In this document: in pieces, positions 58,229 to 64,000 of the stretch
Position numbering within the stretch: the first letter of the stretch is position 1
Layout of the letters: each line of letters opens with the position of its first letter
Assembly (NCBI GenBank): GCA_905372095.1
Contig: CAJPNK010000001.1
Coordinates: 372,001 to 436,000, forward strand
DNA: 64,000 bases
DNA from: Candidatus Saccharimonadota bacterium
Lineage (GTDB): Bacteria > Patescibacteriota > Saccharimonadia > Saccharimonadales > Saccharimonadaceae
Direction: 5' to 3'
Notes under the pieces: generated by a model
The model's database searches: none
What the model was told of the DNA's origin: nothing
What the model saw: the letters and a program-made list of their open reading frames with translations, nothing else
Made by a program: the position numbers and the translations under genes

Positions 58229-58942
58229 ATGAATAATAAGCAAACTCCTGAACTTAATAAAGTTAAACTATTGGTTCGTGAATTACTGGGCGGCGACACC
58301 TCAGGTCACGCCGATGATCATGTCGAGCGGGTGGCGCTGCTGGCAGAGCGTTTTGCTAGCGAATGCAGCGAATCAGTGGATCTACAAGAAGTGCTGTTGA
58401 CGGCTTGGCTGCATGACGTTGATGATTACAAATTGGTCGGCAAGGCGCAGGCAGAGAAATTAACGAACGCAGTAAATATTATGACAGAAGCAAAGGTGGC
58501 TGAAGATTTGCGCCGAGCGGTATTGGAAAATATTGCGGCGATTGGTTATAGCAAACGGCTGAACGGCAGGCAACCACAGCGGCTGGCGGGTCAAATTGTG
58601 TCTGACGCTGACATGTGCGATGCTATTGGCGCGGTTGGGATTGAGCGGGCGCTGGTTTATGCTTGCCATCATGGCGGGCGGATTTTTGATCCCAAAGTTT
58701 GGCCGAATGTTAATCTGGCGGCGCACGAATATAATGCTGATGGCAATACGCACGATACCGACGGCTTCATCAATCACTTTTTTGAAAAGCTGCTGAAACT
58801 GAAAGACTTGATGTTGACGGAGCCTGGGCGAATAGAAGCGGAAAACCGCCAGCAAATTATGGTTGATTTCTTGCGCCATTATTTTCGCGAGAAGAATGCA
58901 CCGGAGTGGAGCGAGTTTTTGGAAGAATACTTACGCCGTTGA
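58229..58942 (+). CDS. HD-domain phosphohydrolase
   Basis: A 237-aa metal-dependent HD hydrolase of the YedJ/YpgQ type: SGHADDHVERVALLAERFA (first His), LLTAWLHDVDDYKL (HD), ENIAAIGYSKRL (equivalent of the EHH/His segment, partly changed) and VSDADMCDAIGAVGIERAL (final D). A C-terminal helix ends EFLEEYLRR. Members act on nucleotides or phosphoesters; the substrate is not evident. It stands alone between divergent and convergent neighbours. Confidence 0.87.
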   Translation: MNNKQTPELNKVKLLVRELLGGDTSGHADDHVERVALLAERFASECSESVDLQEVLLTAWLHDVDDYKLVGKAQAEKLTNAVNIMTEAKVAEDLRRAVLENIAAIGYSKRLNGRQPQRLAGQIVSDADMCDAIGAVGIERALVYACHHGGRIFDPKVWPNVNLAAHEYNADGNTHDTDGFINHFFEKLLKLKDLMLTEPGRIEAENRQQIMVDFLRHYFREKNAPEWSEFLEEYLRR

Positions 58943-58966
58943 TAGGTAGTTGAAGTACCTTCTTGT

Positions 58967-59797
58967 TTATTTCAACCCTCTGCCTGGAAAGCTGGTGTTC
59001 AAAATTTTTAAGCCAGCGTCCACGACCAGTTGGCAGGCTTGCCGTTGCGAGAGGGGAGCGAGGTGCTTGTTTTCGCCGCTTGGATGGAGTGAATGGCCAG
59101 CTTCTGGTATGACGATAGCTCGTTGTCTGGCTCCGTGCAATCCGCGCAGTTGCCAACTTCGCCTCCAGCCGCTAACAATTAACGGAGTATTAGTATTCCA
59201 GTCTCTTTCTGCTGCAATTACTGCTGCGCGGCCAACTTCGACTGATTGGTGCAGTTGATGTTCTAGACCGTGAGCTTCTTGGATGCCATAGAAATACTCG
59301 GGAGGAATAGGGAGCCACTCGTGGCATAGAGCATCAAAATCGCCTATTTTGCCGTCCGGAAATGTCGGACACTTCATTTCGGTGTCGTTATTGCGCCGTC
59401 GTTTTCTAGAATTTGGCAATTGAACTACTTTGTCGGGGTTTGGTAATGGAGGTGAAAAGGTTACAAGTGCTGTATTTATGTTTTTTTCAGTCATGGATGA
59501 TAATGCCTGATGGGCAGCGATTGTACCCATACACTGAGCTATTAGTAATACAGAGCCTTCTTCGCCTTTCTCTTTGGCTCTGTCAGGCAGGTTATCCATT
59601 ATTTCTTCATATTGTTCTGAGGGAGAACGGACGCGAGGGCCGATTGCGTCATCGGTAACGCCGTGAATATTATGAGGAGTAATGTTATACTCTGACAGGG
59701 TATTTTTAATATGATTAAAAGCGACTGAGCCTCTTGTCAAATGACTACCGCCCCCGCCTATGCAAAAAGTTGTTATCGGCCGTCTTAGATTATCCAT
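58967..59797 (-). CDS. Alpha/beta-hydrolase-like protein with Cys in the nucleophile position
   Basis: A 276-aa protein that looks like an alpha/beta hydrolase. A first strand TTFCIGGGGSHLTRGS is followed by VLLIAQCMGTIAAHQALSS, where the nucleophile elbow (GxSxG) reads A-Q-C-M-G, and by AIVIPEAGHSLHPSGE with a candidate catalytic His. Cys nucleophiles occur in dienelactone-hydrolase relatives. A low-complexity basic insert (SRKRRRNNDTE) lies in the middle. The start is placed at ATG 59797 because a minus-strand TATAAT lies 10 nt upstream; a longer frame to 59839 would start before it. Function unknown. Confidence 0.6.
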   Translation of the reverse strand: MDNLRRPITTFCIGGGGSHLTRGSVAFNHIKNTLSEYNITPHNIHGVTDDAIGPRVRSPSEQYEEIMDNLPDRAKEKGEEGSVLLIAQCMGTIAAHQALSSMTEKNINTALVTFSPPLPNPDKVVQLPNSRKRRRNNDTEMKCPTFPDGKIGDFDALCHEWLPIPPEYFYGIQEAHGLEHQLHQSVEVGRAAVIAAERDWNTNTPLIVSGWRRSWQLRGLHGARQRAIVIPEAGHSLHPSGENKHLAPLSQRQACQLVVDAGLKILNTSFPGRGLK

Positions 59798-59877
59798 CGT
59801 TTCGTTTATTATAATAATCACACATTGCATATTTGTCAAATGTATAAGCTAATGTATCATTGTGTTAATATTGGAAT

Positions 59878-60489
59878 ATGAAGCAGGCGATAATTGTTCA
59901 CGGTAAGCCGTCTAAACAGTCATATTTTAACCCAAATTTACCGAGTACCAGTAACTCGATTTGGATTCCATGGCTGCAACAGCAGCTGCTAATTTGCGGT
60001 ATTGACACTCAGACGCCCGAGATGCCTGAATCGTGGCGACCAGATTACTCGTTGTGGCGACAGACTTTTGAAAAGTATGATGTAAATTCAGAAACTATAT
60101 TGGTTGGCCATAGTTGTGGCGGGGGTTTTCTAATTCAATGGATGAGCGAGAATCCGCAAATTTGTGCAGGCGACGTTTATCTTGTTGCGCCAGCTTTTGG
60201 CGATAAGTTTAACCCCGAAGCTCCATATGATGAGCCGCTTCGTGGCGGTTTTTTTGATTTTGAGATTGACGAGGCGCTACTTGATCGCGTGCGTAGTCTA
60301 ACTATATTTTACTCTGACAATGACTCGGTGCGAGTTGATACTGCAATAAAAATTATAAAAAAATCTTTTCCGTCTGCCTGTTATCGATTATTTCCGGGAT
60401 ATGGGCATTTTTGTGGTAAGCGCGACATGGCCGACGATACTTTTCCTGAGTTGTTTGAAACAATATTTCGTAACAAAAATAATTATTGA
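59878..60489 (+). CDS. Alpha/beta hydrolase, RBBP9/YdeN-like
   Basis: A 203-aa serine hydrolase. It begins QAIIVHGKPSKQSYFNP, has the nucleophile elbow ILVGHSCGGGFLIQWM (Ser in GHSCG), an acidic residue in FYSDNDSVR and the final His in FPGYGHFCGK. These are RBBP9/YdeN family features. The substrate is unknown. It is divergent from the other hydrolase-like gene at 58967; the two share only the fold. A weak AT-rich box lies upstream without a clear SD. Confidence 0.85.
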   Translation: MKQAIIVHGKPSKQSYFNPNLPSTSNSIWIPWLQQQLLICGIDTQTPEMPESWRPDYSLWRQTFEKYDVNSETILVGHSCGGGFLIQWMSENPQICAGDVYLVAPAFGDKFNPEAPYDEPLRGGFFDFEIDEALLDRVRSLTIFYSDNDSVRVDTAIKIIKKSFPSACYRLFPGYGHFCGKRDMADDTFPELFETIFRNKNNY

Positions 60490-60540
60490 AGAGAGAGTAT
60501 TGACTGATATCATTAAGCAGCTTGATTACTTGATATAAGA

Positions 60541-60546
60541 TATAAT
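60541..60546 (+). promoter_or_regulatory. -10 box of uvrC
   Basis: TATAAT lies 7 nt before the GTG start at 60554, an example of a leaderless mRNA beginning with GTG. Confidence 0.6.
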
Positions 60547-60553
60547 AGTACTT

Positions 60554-62134
60554 GTGAATAAGCAGTTACAGCAAAAGCTCAAAACTCTACCGCGCAGCCC
60601 CGGTGTTTATTTTCATAAGTCGGCGAGCGGAGAGATCATCTATATCGGCAAAGCAGCAGTGTTGAAAAACCGCGTGCGGCAGTATTTTCAGAGCGGCAAA
60701 GATTTTGATGCCAAAACTCGGGCGCTGGTCGCCGAAATTTATGATACCGATTGGATCGAAACCGAGAGCGAGATTGACGCGCTGTTTTTGGAAAGCGAGA
60801 TGATCAAGCGTTATATGCCGCGCTACAATATTCTGCTGCGCGATGATAAATCACAAACTTTCGTACGAATTGATATGAAAAGCGAATGGCCGACGGTGAC
60901 TTTTACGCGCAGCCCTGCTGATGACGGTGCGACCTACATTGGTCCTTTTTATAGCGGTTTGCCAGTCAAGAAAGCGCTGCGTTATTTGCGCAAAATTTTT
61001 CCTTATTATATCAAGCCGCCTAAACGCGAACACGCTAATTTAGAAGAGCAAATCGGTTTGGCGCCCAGCCTTGATATGACTAGTCACGAGTACAAGAAAT
61101 CTTTGCGCAAGCTGATCAAATATATCGAGGGCGGGCGCGTCAAAATCGCGCAAGAAATTGAACGCGACATGAAACGAGCGGCGCGCAACCAAGAATTCGA
61201 GACAGCGGCGCAACTTCGCAATAAATTGACCTATTTGCGCGAGCTGCAGCGGCGAATTATGTTCGGCGATCGAGAGTTCATTAATATTTCGAAAGATCGG
61301 GCACTATCGCAGTTAGCCGAGCTATTGAGTTTGCCAGCGCCGCCAGCGAGGATTGAGGGCTATGATATCTCACATATGAGCGGCACCAACGTTGTAGCCA
61401 GCATGGTAGTCTTCACCAATGGCGCGAGCGACCGGACACATTATCGTAAGTTCAAGATGCACGTGCAGCGTAACGACGACACCGCTAATATGCGCGAGAC
61501 CATCAGACGGCGCTTTAGCGAGAAAAATCGCAAAGATTGGGGGGTGCCGGATTTGCTGTTGATTGATGGCGGCAAAGGGCAGCTTAGTGCAGTGCTCGAC
61601 GAATTAGACAGGCTAGGCGTTACGGTGCCAGTAATTGGCATAGCGAAGCGCGAAGAAGAAATCGTTGTCGCCAAGAATCGTTCGCATATTAATGACGATG
61701 ACGCGCTGCTTGGCCAGTTGATGAAAGAGCCGCGCCTCGGCATTAGTGTGCTGGATTCTGGTGATTTTTACTTAATTAATTTGCATGCTGGGCAGCAGAA
61801 TGCTGGCTCGCACTCGCGTAACCTGCGCGGTAGCGATACTATGAGTGAGTATGATGATGTCGTAAAGCTATTTCAACGTATCCGCGATGAGGCGCACCGT
61901 TTTGCTGTCAGTTATCATACAACGCTCAAGCGCAAAGGCGCCACAAAAAGCGAGCTTGACGACATTCCTGGTGTCGGTCCGGCGACGCGGCGCAAATTAC
62001 TGCGGCGCTTTGGCAGTATGCGGGCAGTTAGGCGAGCTAGCCAAACGGAAATTTGCGATGCTATCGGGCAAGCGCTAGGAACTCGCGTCTATGAGGCTTT
62101 TTGCCACCAGAGCGGCGATATGCCGCAACTATGA
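60554..62134 (+). CDS. uvrC: Excinuclease ABC subunit C, short form
   Basis: Dual-incision nuclease of excision repair. The GIY-YIG domain is SPGVYFHKSASGEIIYIGKA with LKNRVRQYFQS and ESEMIKRYMPRYNILLRDDK. The UVR motif is AARNQEFETAAQLRNKL. The RNase H-like nuclease has EGYDISHMSGTNVVASMVVF, LLIDGGKGQL and the final HRFAVSYH. The C-terminal HhH unit reads ELDDIPGVGPATRRKLLRRFG. At 526 aa it is about 80 shorter than E. coli UvrC, mainly because the Cys-rich middle is missing. The start is GTG, set by the TATAAT 7 nt upstream. Confidence 0.96.
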   Translation: MNKQLQQKLKTLPRSPGVYFHKSASGEIIYIGKAAVLKNRVRQYFQSGKDFDAKTRALVAEIYDTDWIETESEIDALFLESEMIKRYMPRYNILLRDDKSQTFVRIDMKSEWPTVTFTRSPADDGATYIGPFYSGLPVKKALRYLRKIFPYYIKPPKREHANLEEQIGLAPSLDMTSHEYKKSLRKLIKYIEGGRVKIAQEIERDMKRAARNQEFETAAQLRNKLTYLRELQRRIMFGDREFINISKDRALSQLAELLSLPAPPARIEGYDISHMSGTNVVASMVVFTNGASDRTHYRKFKMHVQRNDDTANMRETIRRRFSEKNRKDWGVPDLLLIDGGKGQLSAVLDELDRLGVTVPVIGIAKREEEIVVAKNRSHINDDDALLGQLMKEPRLGISVLDSGDFYLINLHAGQQNAGSHSRNLRGSDTMSEYDDVVKLFQRIRDEAHRFAVSYHTTLKRKGATKSELDDIPGVGPATRRKLLRRFGSMRAVRRASQTEICDAIGQALGTRVYEAFCHQSGDMPQL

Positions 62135-62152
62135 AAAATACGGCTGATGCGG

Positions 62153-62158
62153 TATACT
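62153..62158 (+). promoter_or_regulatory. -10 box of the YvlD-like/secG operon
   Basis: TATACT lies 8 nt before the ATG at 62167, inside the last bases around the uvrC end. Confidence 0.5.
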
Positions 62159-62166
62159 GTAGCAGT

Positions 62167-62562
62167 ATGAGTAAACAATTTATAGCTTTTATTCTCCGGT
62201 GGATACTGAACTCGCTGGGAATTTGGGTAGCGGTGCGGATTTTTGGTACGGGTTATAGCAATGCTCAAATTGATTCTAGTTTGGTGGCCTTTTTTGGCGC
62301 CGGGCTGATTTTTTCAATCATCAATGCGACGCTTAAGCCGATTGTGATGATTTTGTCGTTACCGATGATTTTGGTAACGCTTGGCTTTTTCACGATAGTT
62401 GTTAACGGTTTTTTGGTTTGGTTATCATTGATGTTGGCTCCAGGCTTGCAAATGACGTTCTTGAACTCGATTTTTGCAGGCTTGATATTAAGTTTGGTAA
62501 ACTATGTAGTAAGTAGTGTTCTGGAGCTCAGTTATCACGACGAACGAGAGGAGAAAGCATAA
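62167..62562 (+). CDS. Phage holin superfamily IV / YvlD-like membrane protein
   Basis: A 131-aa protein with four hydrophobic segments (FILRWILNSLGIWVAVRIF, VAFFGAGLIFSIINATLKPI, ILSLPMILVTLGFFTIVVNG, IFAGLILSLVNYVVSSVLE). NATLKPI and the LP...TLGxF...N pattern are the family's signature. Despite the holin name this is a widespread chromosomal membrane family (YvlD), not evidence of a phage. The upstream ATG at 62101 lies inside uvrC and before the promoter, so 62167 is preferred. Its stop abuts the secG start. Confidence 0.85.
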   Translation: MSKQFIAFILRWILNSLGIWVAVRIFGTGYSNAQIDSSLVAFFGAGLIFSIINATLKPIVMILSLPMILVTLGFFTIVVNGFLVWLSLMLAPGLQMTFLNSIFAGLILSLVNYVVSSVLELSYHDEREEKA

Positions 62563-62793
62563 ATGGACGTAACGTTAACTCTACAAATTGTTATGGTAAT
62601 ATCGGCGGTGCTGATGATAATTTCGGTTCTGCTGCAGCAGCGCGGGGCTAGCCTGGGTGCTGGATTTGGCGGTTCTGGCGAATTGTATACGACGCGGCGC
62701 GGTCTCGATAAAAACCTGTTTGAAGTGACGATTTTCTTGGCTGTAGCGTTTGTGATGTCGATTGTGGCACTGTTGGTTTTGCCGAACTTATAG
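62563..62793 (+). CDS. secG: Preprotein translocase subunit SecG
   Basis: A 76-aa two-helix SecYEG component. The first span is LQIVMVISAVLMIISVLLQQ, followed by the cytoplasmic RGASLGAGFGGSGELYTTRRG loop, typical of SecG, and a second span FLAVAFVMSIVALLVL. The ATG follows the previous stop with no gap and a GAGGAG SD lies in the end of that gene. It supports the Sec route that the secreted LysM-CHAP and binding proteins need. Confidence 0.93.
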   Translation: MDVTLTLQIVMVISAVLMIISVLLQQRGASLGAGFGGSGELYTTRRGLDKNLFEVTIFLAVAFVMSIVALLVLPNL

Positions 62794-62814
62794 ATAAATC
62801 AAGGGTGGATATAA

Positions 62815-64000
62815 ATGAGTAAAGCAAGTAAAGGCAAACTGAGGCTGGGCTACAAGCGGCTAGCGCTGAGGGTCAAGCATGCCGAAGGCGCCACGCAGCG
62901 CCATGCTAGCCGCTTTATTCTGCGGCGTATTGAAAATGTCCGCTTAGTGATGACTGAGATTATGATTTGGCTGGCTGCTATAGCCTTGCTGATAGCTGGC
63001 TTGGGTATTCAGTATTCCTGGAATTCACAAGGCAGCAAGAAAGATGGCGCTAAGTCTGGCGGCGTGTATGTCGAGGGAGTGATTGGCAACATTAGCACGC
63101 TTAATCCTTTGCTAGCGGCTAGCGAGCCTGAACAGGCGGTATCACGGCTGTTATTTTCGTCTCTGTATAATTACGATGTTACCGGAGCGTTGCATACTGA
63201 CTTGGCCGAATCAATGACGGTAAAAGATGACAAAGTTTATACAATCAAGCTGCGCAATGCCGCCTGGCACGATGGTAAAAAGTTGACTGCCGAAGACGTT
63301 GTATATACAATTAATCTGATCAAAAACCCGCAAGTGCGTTCGCCTTTGCGAGTTAATTGGCTAGACATTTCGGCGCGGGCAATTGACGATTCAACAGTAG
63401 AGTTTATGCTACCAGCGGTGTATGCCGGGTTTTCGCACGCCTTGACTTTTCCGGTAATACCTAAGCATATTTTACAAACTGTTAGTCCGTCGTCAATGCG
63501 CGAAGCTGATTTTAGCAGCAACCCAGTCGGCAGCGGACCATTTGCGGTTAAACGAGTTCAAACTAGCGAGTCAACTAGCTCTACCGACATGGTGCGGATG
63601 GAACCGAATACTAAATATTACGGAGCAGTTTCGACTTTGTCGCGCCTGGAGCTGCGAGCTTACGGTAATGAATCGCTGTTAGTTAAAGCTGTAAATAGCG
63701 GCGAGGTTTCGGCGGCTTCGGGTTTGTCTTTGTCGGCTGCTGATAACATTAAATCTAAACAGTACTCGACTAAACATTGGCTTCTCAACAAAGGCGTCTA
63801 TCTTTTGATGAACAATCGCAGCCAAACACTTCAAGATGCTAGAGTTCGCCAGGCCTTACGCTATGCTACTGATACTTCATCAATTCGCGCAACTGTCGGC
63901 GACAATGTGGCGCGGCTAGACACGCCGATTTTGCAAAGTCAGATTGCGCAAAAACTGCCGGCAGCGCCAGATTATAATTTAGATAAGGCCAAAGCGCTGC
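62815..64000 (+). CDS. Peptide/solute-binding protein of an ABC importer (family 5), partial
   Basis: The frame starts at ATG 62815, 21 nt after secG, and runs off the window at 395 codons. A basic N-terminal region (SKGKLRLGYKRLALRVKHAE) leads to one transmembrane helix (IWLAAIALLIAGLGIQYSW, about 52-70), so it is anchored, not lipid-modified. The outer domain shows SBP_bac_5 features: GVIGNISTLNPLLAASEPEQ, LLFSSLYNYDVTG, YTIKLRNAAWHDGKKLTAED, NPVGSGPFAVKR and LLMNNRSQTLQDARVRQALR. It should bind peptides or oligosaccharides outside the cell. No permease gene is visible before the edge. Confidence 0.88.
   Translation, partial: MSKASKGKLRLGYKRLALRVKHAEGATQRHASRFILRRIENVRLVMTEIMIWLAAIALLIAGLGIQYSWNSQGSKKDGAKSGGVYVEGVIGNISTLNPLLAASEPEQAVSRLLFSSLYNYDVTGALHTDLAESMTVKDDKVYTIKLRNAAWHDGKKLTAEDVVYTINLIKNPQVRSPLRVNWLDISARAIDDSTVEFMLPAVYAGFSHALTFPVIPKHILQTVSPSSMREADFSSNPVGSGPFAVKRVQTSESTSSTDMVRMEPNTKYYGAVSTLSRLELRAYGNESLLVKAVNSGEVSAASGLSLSAADNIKSKQYSTKHWLLNKGVYLLMNNRSQTLQDARVRQALRYATDTSSIRATVGDNVARLDTPILQSQIAQKLPAAPDYNLDKAKAL

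Noticed and set aside
4499..62562. Phage origin suggested by baseplate-J-like and holin-superfamily proteins.
   Set aside because: They lie 57 kb apart in housekeeping operons and no capsid, terminase, portal or tail genes are present.
1..64000. CRISPR array or cas genes.
   Set aside because: No regularly spaced direct repeats and no Cas-like proteins seen.
1..64000. TGA used as a sense codon in this genome.
   Set aside because: Core genes such as uvrA end cleanly and many stops are TGA (mnmA, the LexA-like gene); internal TGAs occur only in the relics.

Overview
The window is a dense bacterial chromosome segment. It looks like a Candidate Phyla Radiation (Patescibacteria) genome, most probably Candidatus Saccharibacteria (TM7). 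The reasons are compact genes, shortened housekeeping proteins (AlaRS, UvrC, DnaX), a phosphoketolase plus acetate kinase energy pair, LysM/CHAP wall hydrolases, a baseplate-J-like membrane protein beside MltG, no biosynthetic operons apart from nucleotide finishing, and many genes whose -10 box lies only 4-10 nt before the start codon (leaderless transcripts). The taxon is inferred from gene content; no rRNA is present.

Layout. 1-10.5 kb: tRNA thiolation (mnmA), alaS, then a cell-envelope cluster (FtsA-like actin, baseplate-J-like membrane protein, RuvX/YqgF, MltG, a LysM-CHAP hydrolase with an apparent AUU start) and obg. 10.5-19.7 kb: exonuclease I, uvrA, a DedA protein, L25, an ABC exporter and an SDR. 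19.7-27.8 kb: a Fur-family/thioredoxin pair under a perfect 33-nt palindrome, an unknown protein with ART-like motifs, a UDG-family protein, DUF488, cysS, an AI-2E-family permease and a P-type cation ATPase. 27.8-33.3 kb is accessory: a SulP-STAS transporter with an extra nucleotidyltransferase-like tail, then an island next to tRNA-Gln. The island carries a CD-NTase (cGAS/DncV-like) and a SLATT two-TM effector (CBASS-like defence), divergent from a LexA-like repressor, followed by remnants of a cytosine methyltransferase and a serine recombinase. 33.3-40.5 kb: Erm/KsgA methyltransferase, phosphoketolase, acetate kinase, a TrmA-family RNA methyltransferase holding two palindromic in-frame insertions, and a DHH phosphoesterase. 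40.5-48.6 kb: a second LysM-CHAP protein, L1, a dTTP set (thyA, folA, dcd, tmk), a divergent RelA/SpoT-like protein, and rplJ-rplL with an L10 leader and attenuator. 48.6-55.4 kb: replication and recombination (dnaX, dnaB, ybaB, recR) with a membrane glycosyltransferase-like protein. 55.4-64 kb: a structured intergenic element, small membrane proteins, an M20 peptidase, GNAT, HD hydrolase, two alpha/beta hydrolases, uvrC, a YvlD-like protein, secG and the start of a peptide-binding lipid-side protein that runs off the window.

How the genes combine. Phosphoketolase and acetate kinase would make ATP from pentose phosphates. ThyA, DHFR, Dcd and Tmk finish dTTP. UvrA, UvrC, ExoI, RecR and the UDG-family protein serve repair. 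The most notable accessory unit is the CD-NTase/SLATT module facing a LexA-like regulator, which suggests that abortive defence is under stress-responsive control. All functions are read from sequence motifs by eye; no database search was possible.
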